Positions 28,986 through 36,885 of a stretch of 64,000 nt of DNA are shown here, piece after piece. Under the pieces are notes generated by a model that saw nothing but the letters and a program-made list of their open reading frames with translations, did not search any database and was not told where the DNA came from. The position numbers and the translations under genes are program-made. The stretch comes from Agarivorans sp. Toyoura001. Lineage in GTDB: Bacteria; Pseudomonadota; Gammaproteobacteria; Enterobacterales; Celerinatantimonadaceae. The DNA is taken from NCBI RefSeq assembly GCF_005405585.1, contig NZ_BJEQ01000005.1:1-64000 (forward strand), read 5' to 3'. Each line of letters starts with the position of its first letter. Within the stretch, counting starts at the first letter, position 1.

Positions 28986-29834
28986 ATGAATACTCTTGAA
29001 AAAATAACTAAAAATTTAGAGAACTTCAGTAAATCAGAACGGAAGGTTGCTGAAGTTATTATCGCTTCCCCTCAAACGGCGATCCATTCAAGTATTGCAG
29101 CACTGGCCAAGTTGGCAGATGTAAGCGAACCTACCGTTAATCGCTTTTGTCGTCGTTTAGATACTAAAGGCTTCCCAGACTTTAAACTGCACCTAGCTCA
29201 AAGCTTGGCAAACGGTACTCCCTACGTGAACCGTCATGTTGATGAAGAAGATGGTCCAGAGGCTTACACCTCTAAAATCTTTGAATCGTCAATGGCTAGC
29301 CTTGAAGCAGCAAAAAACAGTTTAGACCCAAATGCGGTTAATCGAGCTGTAGATTTGCTTACTCAAGCTAAGAAGATTTCATTCTTTGGCTTAGGTGCTT
29401 CCGCTTCGGTTGCACAAGACGCGTTAAATAAGTTCTTCCGCTTTAACGTACCCGTTAGTTACTTTGATGATGTAGTAATGATGCGGATGAGTTGCATTGT
29501 GGCTACTGAAGAAGATGTAATCATTTTGATTTCTCACACTGGTCGTACTAAAGCGATGATTGATATTGCAGTGCTTGCCCAGCAAAATGATTCAACCGTT
29601 ATTGGTATTACCAGTAAAGACTCTCCATTAGCCAAAGAATGTAACTTAGTGCTGTCGATGGATGTGCCAGAAGATACAGATGTATATATGCCTATGGCAT
29701 CTCGTATTGCACAAATGGCCTTAATTGATGTACTTGCAACAGGCTTTACTTTACGCCGCGGTGAAAAGTTTCGCGAAAACCTACGTAAAGTGAAACAAAG
29801 CTTAAAAGATTCTCGAACGGATAAGTCGTTATAA
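28986..29834 (+). CDS. hexR: RpiR-family regulator HexR
   Basis: A 282-residue transcription factor with an N-terminal RpiR helix-turn-helix (about 1-77, VSEPTVNRFCRRLDTKGFPDFK) and a C-terminal SIS sugar-phosphate domain (about 125-260, FFGLGASASVAQDA and ISHTGRTKAMIDIA). HexR represses central carbon genes and is released by the Entner-Doudoroff intermediate KDPG in relatives. The divergent position to glk supports the name. Confidence 0.88.
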   Translation: MNTLEKITKNLENFSKSERKVAEVIIASPQTAIHSSIAALAKLADVSEPTVNRFCRRLDTKGFPDFKLHLAQSLANGTPYVNRHVDEEDGPEAYTSKIFESSMASLEAAKNSLDPNAVNRAVDLLTQAKKISFFGLGASASVAQDALNKFFRFNVPVSYFDDVVMMRMSCIVATEEDVIILISHTGRTKAMIDIAVLAQQNDSTVIGITSKDSPLAKECNLVLSMDVPEDTDVYMPMASRIAQMALIDVLATGFTLRRGEKFRENLRKVKQSLKDSRTDKSL

Positions 29835-29852
29835 GCTTAAACGCTATTCTAG

Positions 29853-29876
29853 AAGCCAGCTTGCGCTGGCTTTTTT
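29853..29876 (+). terminator. hexR terminator
   Basis: Stem AAGCCAGC/GCTGGCTT with TTGC loop and T-tract, 19 bp after the hexR stop. Confidence 0.9.
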
Positions 29877-30036
29877 GTAGCTCAAATAACACCTGTTATA
29901 TGCTCTACTACGCTCATCTTTTTTAAAAGCTCTGTTAACTGCAAAGATAAATTTTTGTAGTGCTGCTTAATGCTGTCTCAATGAAATAGACCACACAGCT
30001 TCAATTGATTGACCTAGCCAGCAATGTACCCAATAA

Positions 30037-30065
30037 AAAAAGGATGCTCATTGAGCATCCTTTTT
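30037..30065 (-). terminator. fadE terminator
   Basis: Inverted repeat AAAAAGGATGCTCA/TGAGCATCCTTTTT with a very small loop, 20 bp after the fadE stop; effective in either direction. Confidence 0.88.
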
Positions 30066-30084
30066 CGGAATCTAAGGGTTAGCC

Positions 30085-32409
30085 TTAGGCAACATTAGCC
30101 GACGACTCAATCGGTGCGTTTTTAGCTTCTAATACGCCAGGTTCAAAGTGATCCACTTGAATAGCAGCATAACGTAGCTTATCTGCTTCGAGTAGGTTTG
30201 TAGCTTCTTCTTGAGTCAGCACATCTTGTGCTAATGCTTTTTCTACGATTTCATCTAAGGCCACTTTACGCGGTAATTGACCAGCTTTTTGCGCCTTAGC
30301 AATCTTACGTTCTAGTGGGCGAACTTTGTACATGGACAAAAAGGCTTGTTCGATAATCGCTACCGCGTCCCCTTCTCCACCATTGGTAACACACAAATGA
30401 CTTAGACGCTCACGAGCCGCTCCAGGCGTCATCATCGTTTCGCATATTTGGTGACCCACTTGGTCATCAGCAAGTTTAAAACGGTTACCAAATGGGAACA
30501 CGACTGTTTTAAGCACTCGAGCGACTACGCGGTTTGAGAAGTTTTGGAAGAAGCCTTCAAAGGCAATACCAATTTCGTGCAAGTTACGCTCTACCGCCCA
30601 TTTTACAAATGGCAGGTCTTCTGCTGGTCGCCCTTGATCTTCATAGTGCTTCAACGTAGCTGATGCTAAATACAAATTACTTAACACATCGCCTAAGCGC
30701 GCAGAAATGCGCTCTTTACGTTTAAGATCTCCACCTAAAATCAGCATAGACATGTCAGCACACAAAGCTAATCCCCGGCTCATGCGAGTTAACTGGCGGT
30801 AATAAACAGCGGTATCACCAGAAACAGGGCTTGAGTTAAATGCAGCACCGGTTAAGCCTTGGAATAGGCTACCCGCGAAGTTACCCGCGCCAAAAGCGAT
30901 ATGCTTCAATAACAAACTATCAAATTCAGCTAAACCTGCTTCTTCATCTGGGTTAGCGGCTGCCTGTAGCTCTTTAAGCACATAGGGGTGACAGCGAGTG
31001 GCACCTTGTCCAAAGATCATCAAGTTGCGTGTAAGAATATTCGCCCCTTCAACGGTAATCGCCACCGGCACGCCGTTGTACGCATGGCCAAGATAGTTCA
31101 TTGCGCCAAGTTGAATGGCTCTGCCAGAATGAATGTCCATAGCGTCGTCTAAGACAGTACGCGCCATTTCGGTCATGTGGTATTTAGCAATTGCCGTAAC
31201 AATTGCTGGGCTTTGATCTAAATCAAGCGCGCCAGCAGTTAAGCGGCGAGCGGCCTCAAGTTGGTAGGTCATTCCGCCGATACGAGCGAGAGCTTCTTCT
31301 ACCCCTTCAAAGCGACCAATGGATAAACCAAATTGTTTACGCACATAAGCATAAGCACTGGTGGTACGTGAGCTCATGTGCCCAACCGCGGTGCCAAGTG
31401 CAGGAAGTGAAATCCCGCGACCAGCAGACAAACACTCAACCAGCATACGCCAGCCTTTACCTGCGTAATCTGCACCACCAATAATCCAATCTAGGGGAAT
31501 AAATACTTCTTCCCCAAAAGTAGGACCATTCATAAATGCTAGGCCTAACGGAAAGTGACGATCACCCGTGCGAACACCAGGGTGATCCGTTGGAATTAGA
31601 GCACAAGTAATGCCAAGTTCTTCTTTATCGCCAATTAATCCTTCTGGATCATATAGCTTAAAGGCTAAACCAAGCACACTAGCAACGGGCGCTAGAGTAA
31701 TGTAGCGCTTGTTCCAGTTTAAGCGAATACCTACAACTTCTTCGCCGTTATGTTCACCTTTACAAATAATGCCTTTATCTGGAATGGCACCAGCGTCAGA
31801 TCCCGCTTCCGGACCTGTAAGAGCAAAACACGGTACATGCGTACCATCGGCTAAACCTGGTAGCCAGTGATCTTTTTGTTCTTGAGTGCCATAGTGAAGC
31901 AATAACTCACCGGGGCCTAAAGAGTTAGGCACCATAACGGTTACTGCAGCTGAAAGGCTACGTGTAGCAATGGTGCTTACGATGGTTGAGTTTGCAATAG
32001 CAGAGAATTCTCTACCGCCGTAGCTTTTAGGAATAATTAACGCGAAGAACCCTTCAGTTTTAAGGTAATCCCATACTTGCTTAGGTAAGTCGCGTTGATT
32101 TTGCACGATATCAAAATCATCCAGCATGTCTAGTAAAGTAGCAACCTGAACATCCATAAAGGCCTGTTCATCTTTGCTAAGCGTTGCCTTTGGGTAACTG
32201 TGTAGTTTGTTCCAGTCAGGCTTACCGCCAAACAATTCGCCGTCCCACCATACCGAGCCGGCCTCCATCGCTTCTTTCTCGGTTTGAGAAAGTGGCGGTA
32301 AGATTTTCTTAAATACTTTAAATGCCGGTCTAGTCACCAGTTTTTTGCGCGTATCTGGTATGCACAAAAGCACTACCAGGGCAGTTACTAACATCAACAA
32401 AATAGTCAT
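30085..32409 (-). CDS. fadE: Acyl-CoA dehydrogenase FadE
   Basis: First enzyme of fatty acid beta-oxidation, 774 residues (E. coli FadE 814). It has one N-terminal hydrophobic helix that should anchor it to the membrane, then the acyl-CoA dehydrogenase domains. Visible segments are ALTGPEAGSDAGAIPDKG, LNWNKRYITLAPVASVLGLA and CLSAGRGISLPALG. Further on are YHMTEMARTVLDDAMDIHSG, VEGANILTRNLMIFGQGA, and the long C-terminal extension typical of FadE. GGAAGAGCC precedes the ATG. A TetR regulator of PsrA type lies directly upstream on the same strand. Confidence 0.94.
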   Translation of the reverse strand: MTILLMLVTALVVLLCIPDTRKKLVTRPAFKVFKKILPPLSQTEKEAMEAGSVWWDGELFGGKPDWNKLHSYPKATLSKDEQAFMDVQVATLLDMLDDFDIVQNQRDLPKQVWDYLKTEGFFALIIPKSYGGREFSAIANSTIVSTIATRSLSAAVTVMVPNSLGPGELLLHYGTQEQKDHWLPGLADGTHVPCFALTGPEAGSDAGAIPDKGIICKGEHNGEEVVGIRLNWNKRYITLAPVASVLGLAFKLYDPEGLIGDKEELGITCALIPTDHPGVRTGDRHFPLGLAFMNGPTFGEEVFIPLDWIIGGADYAGKGWRMLVECLSAGRGISLPALGTAVGHMSSRTTSAYAYVRKQFGLSIGRFEGVEEALARIGGMTYQLEAARRLTAGALDLDQSPAIVTAIAKYHMTEMARTVLDDAMDIHSGRAIQLGAMNYLGHAYNGVPVAITVEGANILTRNLMIFGQGATRCHPYVLKELQAAANPDEEAGLAEFDSLLLKHIAFGAGNFAGSLFQGLTGAAFNSSPVSGDTAVYYRQLTRMSRGLALCADMSMLILGGDLKRKERISARLGDVLSNLYLASATLKHYEDQGRPAEDLPFVKWAVERNLHEIGIAFEGFFQNFSNRVVARVLKTVVFPFGNRFKLADDQVGHQICETMMTPGAARERLSHLCVTNGGEGDAVAIIEQAFLSMYKVRPLERKIAKAQKAGQLPRKVALDEIVEKALAQDVLTQEEATNLLEADKLRYAAIQVDHFEPGVLEAKNAPIESSANVA

Positions 32410-32449
32410 GGCTCTTCCTTATTTCACGTACTTTTATAGTTTTTATTGT

Positions 32450-33076
32450 TTAGGTTGGCGCACCGACACCGGCAGCCAGATAGGGGATTACTTTTCGAAT
32501 CAAACCTTCTGTGTTCAATTCTTCGTTAAAATCTGCGCTAGCAATCTCTTTTAATGCTGTACTCGACGCCATGGTGAATACCACCGTGCCTAGGGTAAAG
32601 TGCAAACGCCAAAATATGTCGCTATCAGATAGCTCTGGGTAAGCTAGCCTAACTGCATCTTGAAAACGGCTTAATACTTCGCCGAAATGATGAGTAATAA
32701 ACTTACGCAAGTGCCCTTGGCTGTCTGTATAGCCTCGTCCTAATAATAGTAGGAACATGGCGGTACCGTGTTTCTTTACTTGGTTCATTTCTAGTAACGG
32801 ATCGATGAATGAAGAAAAAACTTGATCGAGATTAGGGGGCGTAGCGCTTTCTATATGTTCTTGCATTGCTTTATCTACTAAAGGCATAAACTGCTCGAGA
32901 TAACGCATCAACACTGCTTGAATAAGTTCTTTTTTCGAACCGAAATGATAATTTACCGAAGCTAGATTCACTTCAGCATGGGAAGTAATTAACCTCAATG
33001 AGGTATCGGCAAAACCCCGCTCAGCGAACAAGCGTTCAGCCGCATCGAGGATCTTACTTTTAGTTCCTTGTCTCAC
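32450..33076 (-). CDS. TetR family regulator, PsrA-like
   Basis: A 208-residue TetR-type regulator. The N-terminal DNA-binding domain ILDAAERLFAERGFADTSLR...VNLASVNYHFGSKKELI closely follows what I recall of Pseudomonas PsrA, a fatty-acid-responsive regulator. The start is GTG at 33076, preceded by AAGGTGTCATA. It lies 40 bp upstream of fadE on the same strand, which fits control of beta-oxidation. The palindrome at 33095-33106 in its own leader is a likely operator. Assignment to PsrA is by similarity and context. Confidence 0.82.
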   Translation of the reverse strand: MRQGTKSKILDAAERLFAERGFADTSLRLITSHAEVNLASVNYHFGSKKELIQAVLMRYLEQFMPLVDKAMQEHIESATPPNLDQVFSSFIDPLLEMNQVKKHGTAMFLLLLGRGYTDSQGHLRKFITHHFGEVLSRFQDAVRLAYPELSDSDIFWRLHFTLGTVVFTMASSTALKEIASADFNEELNTEGLIRKVIPYLAAGVGAPT

Positions 33077-33094
33077 TATGACACCTTAAAAATA

Positions 33095-33106
33095 AAACAC
33101 CTGTTT
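33095..33106. promoter_or_regulatory. Candidate PsrA-type operator
   Basis: AAACA-CC-TGTTT is a perfect 5-2-5 palindrome in an AT-rich setting, 18 bp before the GTG of the TetR gene. It resembles the G/C-AAAC-N2-4-GTTT motif described for PsrA. This suggests autoregulation, possibly carrying fadE with it. Confidence 0.45.
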
Positions 33107-33282
33107 AAAATCTACGTTTAAGGTCTGCAGATGTCAATCATTCACAGTGGATAATTTAAGAGTGAAACTAAAAACGAGAACTGGACTTGTATTTTTTTAA
33201 GAAAAAAATCAAATAATTTGAAACTATATTTAAAACGCCGGGTCTTAATCTATGCCACTGCAATTAAATACTTAAATTGAAC

Positions 33283-33314
33283 GCCCAGCGCCCCCTGTAG
33301 CTGGGCTTTTTTTT
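33283..33314 (+). terminator. Plus-strand terminator with no annotated upstream gene
   Basis: Stem GCCCAGC/GCTGGGC with a 10-nt loop and T8 on the plus strand. Both flanking genes (lipoprotein at 33324, TetR gene at 33076) are on the minus strand. In that direction the stem is followed only by GTTCAATTT, a weak T-tract. It may serve the lipoprotein gene poorly, or end a short plus-strand RNA that starts somewhere in 33110-33260. Confidence 0.7.
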
Positions 33315-33323
33315 GTCTGCGGT

Positions 33324-33926
33324 TTACTCGCTGTCTTTTATCTCTAAATAGGTAAATACGCGATTGATTGCGTAGTCCACGCCTTCAGGCTTTAGCGCAA
33401 TTTGTCGACGCCCCATCTCATCCTCTTCAACTTCAGCAAACGCCTGCAAACTCACTTGCCACATTTGGTAATTAGATTGAGCGGTATACAAACTCATCAT
33501 TAACGTCGCACGCTGAAACTGGTCATTACCGTCATCAGCTAAACCTGGCGATACACCAAACAAGGTCATTAACTGTTCATCACTTAGTTTTTGACTAGTC
33601 GGCAACGCAAAAGCCATCCAATAATCACAGTCTTGATTGGCAGTGGTTTGGTAGTTTATACCTAGGCTGGTAAATTTTTGTTCTAGCGCCACGTGTATTT
33701 TGTCATAGGCTTGAACATCTGATCGCTGAGGGTTACGTAAGGCTTCTTCTAATAAAGGGTGGCTGCAAACAGTTTGTTTTTTGCTTAGGGAAAATCCAGG
33801 CTCAGAGTTAACTATAATGGTATCTCGATATTGCTGCCCACCGCGCTGCGCTTGGCTATCATCAGGAACAGGAACACAACCATTGATCAACACTGCTACC
33901 GCACTAAATAAAAGAACTTTTTTCAT
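33324..33926 (-). CDS. Hypothetical lipoprotein, possibly DUF4136-like
   Basis: A 200-residue exported protein with a signal peptide ending in the lipobox LINGC, so it should be lipid-anchored. The remainder has alternating strands. A DYWMAFALP segment near 105 and LYTAQSNYQMWQVSLQAFAE near 150 recall the DUF4136 family, but I am not certain. No function can be given. It is transcribed alone on the minus strand. Confidence 0.7.
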   Translation of the reverse strand: MKKVLLFSAVAVLINGCVPVPDDSQAQRGGQQYRDTIIVNSEPGFSLSKKQTVCSHPLLEEALRNPQRSDVQAYDKIHVALEQKFTSLGINYQTTANQDCDYWMAFALPTSQKLSDEQLMTLFGVSPGLADDGNDQFQRATLMMSLYTAQSNYQMWQVSLQAFAEVEEDEMGRRQIALKPEGVDYAINRVFTYLEIKDSE

Positions 33927-34455
33927 GAATTAAACCTATAAAGCTTGTATGTTGACATGATTAACTAAATGAAACTAAAAAGCACGATTATTGTTACATT
34001 TTCGGGTGGTTAATCATTTCCTTTCAGCGGCTTAGCATCAATGAGTAGTTCAGCCTTTTTTCACTAAGTTAAGACCGGTTATACCTATAAAGATTCATCT
34101 TTATTTAGAACCACCTCTTTACCCCGGGTGAGCGTTCTTATGGTCTCATCACTAATTACAAATATGTAACGTTGCGCGGCTTGAAAATTGAGTAATTTTC
34201 GGTAGAAACTGCACACCCAACAAAAAGCTGGGTGACAAATTATAAAAAATATTGGCTTCTTATTAATATAGTGAAAGCCCATACTGTTACTGGGCTTAAG
34301 CGATTTTTTACGAATAAATACAGCAACTAAATAAATATTAATTGTCAGTTTTTTATAAATGGTGTGAAATTTTTCCTTTAGTAATACGGTTTCATTAGCT
34401 ACAACTAAGTAAACAAGTTGTAACAAGCGCAACAACTACTGATAAAGGAAATCTT
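33927..34455. other. Long AT-rich intergenic region upstream of the bufferin operon
   Basis: About 530 bp with no gene I trust. A minus-strand frame at 34085-34435 exists only with a TTG start and has no family resemblance. Two hairpins stand out: CACCCA/TGGGTG at 34214-34234, and AAGCCCA/TGGGCTT at 34275-34297. Close to the bufA ribosome-binding site is an AGTTGT...ACAACT inverted repeat. The promoter of the RiPP operon must lie here, but I cannot place it with confidence. Confidence 0.45.
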
Positions 34456-34710
34456 ATGAAAACTTCAAATATCGCAATCGCAACAGCAGTAACTGGTTTA
34501 ATCGCATTGGGTACCCTTACCGCTACACCTGCCGTTGCGGCCGGTAAAGAGAAATGCTACGGAGTAGCCAAAGCAGGTAAAAATGACTGTGCCACTAAAA
34601 CCAGTTCATGTGCCGGTACTGCAACTTCTGACAACCAATCAGATGCATTTGTAGTGTTACCAAAAGGTTTATGTGACAAATTAGCTGGAAGCAGCAAAGA
34701 GTCTAGCTAA
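34456..34710 (+). CDS. Bufferin-type RiPP precursor (DUF2282 family)
   Basis: An 84-residue precursor of the DUF2282/BufA group. It has a Sec signal peptide (about 1-29, cut after AVAA), then a core with four cysteines at 34, 45, 52 and 73 in the family pattern EKCYGVAKAGKNDC, SSCAGT, LPKGLCDKLAG. In this RiPP class the DUF692 enzyme converts cysteines into copper-binding heterocycles and the product buffers metal in the periplasm; that is established for relatives, inferred here. A strong AAAGGAA lies before the ATG. Modifying genes follow after a hairpin. Confidence 0.88.
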   Translation: MKTSNIAIATAVTGLIALGTLTATPAVAAGKEKCYGVAKAGKNDCATKTSSCAGTATSDNQSDAFVVLPKGLCDKLAGSSKESS

Positions 34711-34719
34711 TTTGTTCCC

Positions 34720-34749
34720 CTGCCAAACTAACTTAGGTTAGTTTGGCAG
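34720..34749. other. Intercistronic hairpin between precursor and modifying genes
   Basis: Perfect 13-bp inverted repeat CTGCCAAACTAAC/GTTAGTTTGGCAG with TTAG loop, 10 bp after the precursor stop. It is followed by CACCTCC and not by T residues, so it is probably a stabilising or partial-termination element that keeps precursor mRNA in excess over enzyme mRNA. Confidence 0.7.
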
Positions 34750-34784
34750 CACCTCCCTCCTCTTTCTGTTTTAAACGATACCCT

Positions 34785-35627
34785 ATGATGAAAAAACAAT
34801 ATGGCCTAGGTTTACGCTCGGCGTATGCAGAGCAGCTTTTAAGCAAAAATCAAGATATTGATTGGTTAGAAGTCCATGCTGAAAACTACTTCAACCCGCA
34901 CTCTTACGATTATCATCTGCTCAAACGTATTGCTGAGCATAGCCCGATTAGTGTGCATGGCGTGGGTCTATCGTTAGGCTCTACCGATCCATTGAACCAA
35001 CACCATTTAGAAAAGCTAAAAGCATTAATCGATGATGTTAATCCCTTTATCGTTTCTGAACATTTAAGCTGGAGCAGTGTTAATGGGCGTTATTATAACG
35101 ACCTGTTACCACTCCCCTACACAGAAGAATGCTTAGCGTTGTTTATTAGCCGAGTTAATCAAGCTCAAGACTTTTTGGGTAGGCAGCTATTAATTGAGAA
35201 TCCGTCAGCATATTTGGCTTACCATGAAAGTCATATTCATGAACCTGAGTTTTTGAACCAATTAGTACAAGCTACTGGTTGCGGTTTGTTGTTAGACATC
35301 AACAACGTTTATGTTAGCGGGCACAACCTAGCGTGGGACACTAAGGCTTACTTTGAGCAGTTAAATATTAACGCGGTAAAAGAAATTCATTTAGCCGGAT
35401 TTACGCCAAAAGTTATTGGCGATAGAACCGTACTCATTGATAGTCATAATCAAAAAGTACATCAAGAGGTATGGCAACTTTATCGTTATTTTCAGCTGCA
35501 CTTTACTAACACAATCCCTACTCTCATTGAATGGGACAGCGATTTTCCCGAGCTTAGCGTACTAATAAATGAAGTAAATTCCGCTAAAGGTATCGACCAA
35601 AGCCTTAGCGAGGTGAGCTGTGCTTAA
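34785..35627 (+). CDS. DUF692 multinuclear iron-dependent oxidase (MNIO), BufB-like
   Basis: A 280-residue TIM-barrel enzyme of the DUF692 family, which modifies cysteines of RiPP precursors using a multi-iron site. Visible family motifs with likely metal ligands: WLEVHAENYF, SVHGVGLSLG, SEHLSW, ENPSAYL, LLDINNVYVSGHN, EIHLAGF, DSHNQKVHQEVW and IEWDSD. The frame opens at 34743 inside the hairpin; ATG at 34785 (or the next codon at 34788) gives the usual N-terminus KKQYGLGLR. No clear ribosome-binding site is present. Its end overlaps the next gene by 8 bp. Confidence 0.9.
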   Translation: MMKKQYGLGLRSAYAEQLLSKNQDIDWLEVHAENYFNPHSYDYHLLKRIAEHSPISVHGVGLSLGSTDPLNQHHLEKLKALIDDVNPFIVSEHLSWSSVNGRYYNDLLPLPYTEECLALFISRVNQAQDFLGRQLLIENPSAYLAYHESHIHEPEFLNQLVQATGCGLLLDINNVYVSGHNLAWDTKAYFEQLNINAVKEIHLAGFTPKVIGDRTVLIDSHNQKVHQEVWQLYRYFQLHFTNTIPTLIEWDSDFPELSVLINEVNSAKGIDQSLSEVSCA

Positions 35628-36399
35628 ACAATTACAATTACGCTTCGCCGAGTCATTAAACCGCGAAAACAATCTGATAGGTAACGATCTGGCGGCCAAT
35701 GCCTTAAGTGCCGAAGAATCTATTCAAATTTATCAAAACAACTATGTATTAAGTTTGAGCGAGGCTTTAAGCGCCACCTACCCAACCGTTGAAAAACTGG
35801 TAGGTGAGGATTACTTTAAACACTGCGCTAAAGCCTTTGTTTTGCAATACGGTCATAACCAAGGTGATCTAAACTTGTTTGGAGAAGGTTTTAACACGTT
35901 TTTGCAAGCTCAAGAAGCACTAAACGCATTGCCCTACTTACCTGATATTGCCTTGTTAGATTGGCATATCGAACAAACCGCTGGGCAAGCAATACCCACA
36001 TCAACATTCTCAATAGCCGATTTGCAAAGCATTACGGCTGAGCAATTGGGCAACACAGTATTACACCTAGCGCCTCATCAATCTTTACTCGCTAGCGAAA
36101 TCCCCCTCTTTACCATCTACCAAATGGTGCAACATGACCAAGTTGAACAGGTAGAGCTAGAACAACACGATCATATTTTACTCACGAAACAAGCCAATTT
36201 TGAAGTGCAAATAGAACAGGTTTCAGCAACTGCTTTTGCGTTTCTCAAACATAGCCAACAAGGCCTGCCTCTTGGACAGCTACCGGCTGATTGCCTAGCA
36301 GAGTTAGAACCTTTGCTTGGCGACGCAATTCAACATCAGCGTATATCCCATTTTAGTTTTGCATCGCCGATAGGAGAGTCCCATGATGCCAATTTATAA
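35620..36399 (+). CDS. DUF2063 protein, BufC/HvfC-like partner of the MNIO enzyme
   Basis: A 259-residue protein with an N-terminal DUF2063 helical domain (about 1-110, IYQNNYVLSLSEALSATYPTV, VGEDYFKHCAKAFVLQY). The C-terminal part of relatives holds a peptide-recognition domain. It partners the DUF692 enzyme in precursor recognition. The start is GTG at 35620, inside the end of the MNIO gene, with GAGGTGAGCT upstream. It overlaps the DoxX gene by 17 bp. Confidence 0.88.
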   Translation: MLKQLQLRFAESLNRENNLIGNDLAANALSAEESIQIYQNNYVLSLSEALSATYPTVEKLVGEDYFKHCAKAFVLQYGHNQGDLNLFGEGFNTFLQAQEALNALPYLPDIALLDWHIEQTAGQAIPTSTFSIADLQSITAEQLGNTVLHLAPHQSLLASEIPLFTIYQMVQHDQVEQVELEQHDHILLTKQANFEVQIEQVSATAFAFLKHSQQGLPLGQLPADCLAELEPLLGDAIQHQRISHFSFASPIGESHDANL

Positions 36400-36838
36400 C
36401 CTTTATTTAAAAGCCGTAGCATTAATGCAAGCGGTACTTATTCCCTTGTTACTCACTTTTACTCGAATATGGGTTGCTATCGTATTCTTTCGCTCAGGCT
36501 ACTTAAAATTTAGCAGCTGGGATTCCACCCTCTATTTGTTTGAAGAAGAATACCAAGTGCCTATTTTGCCTTGGGAGCTAGCGGCTTATTTGGGCACTGC
36601 GGCAGAACTAATACTGCCCATATTTTTGGTGCTGGGCTTATTTACTCGTATTTTCGCCCTAAAATTATTCTTCTTTAACATCATTGCGGTGGTCTCTTAC
36701 CCAGTATTGTGGCCAGGCGGTTTTTACGACCACCAACTTTGGGGTTTAATGATTCTTATCAACGTAATCTGGGGAGCGGGACCTTTCTCTGCCGATTACC
36801 TATTAAACAAAAAAATGGCACAAAAAAAAGCAGCCTAA
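36383..36838 (+). CDS. DoxX family membrane protein of the RiPP operon
   Basis: A 151-residue protein with four hydrophobic segments. The DoxX pattern is RIWVAIVFFRSGYLKFSSW, then LGTAAELILPIFLVLGLFTR and YDHQLWGLMILINVIWGAG. It is the usual fourth member (HvfX-like) of bufferin/oxazolin operons, with a presumed membrane redox or export role not established here. GGAGAG precedes the tandem ATGs. Its last codons form part of the hairpin that serves as terminator for the convergent fumarase gene. Confidence 0.87.
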   Translation: MMPIYNLYLKAVALMQAVLIPLLLTFTRIWVAIVFFRSGYLKFSSWDSTLYLFEEEYQVPILPWELAAYLGTAAELILPIFLVLGLFTRIFALKLFFFNIIAVVSYPVLWPGGFYDHQLWGLMILINVIWGAGPFSADYLLNKKMAQKKAA

Positions 36839-36846
36839 GCTGCTTT
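36822..36846 (-). terminator. Fumarase terminator inside the end of the DoxX gene
   Basis: On the minus strand AAAGCAGC/GCTGCTTT with a TTAG loop is followed by T8. It sits 22 bp past the fumarase stop and includes the stop codon of the DoxX gene. Confidence 0.8.
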
Positions 36847-36851
36847 ACCTT

Positions 36852-36885
36852 GCAAAACTAAGCGGGTTTATTGGCTTAGTTTTGC
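36852..36885. repeat. 12-bp inverted repeat around the fumarase stop codon
   Basis: GCAAAACTAAGC and GCTTAGTTTTGC are perfect inverse copies separated by 10 nt, with the fumarase stop in the loop. It may act on plus-strand transcripts of the RiPP operon, although no T-tract follows. Confidence 0.5.

Noticed and set aside
34085-34435. 116-codon minus-strand open frame upstream of the RiPP precursor
   Set aside because: It starts only with TTG, has no ribosome-binding site, is AT-driven in composition and resembles no family; an internal ATG would leave half of it.
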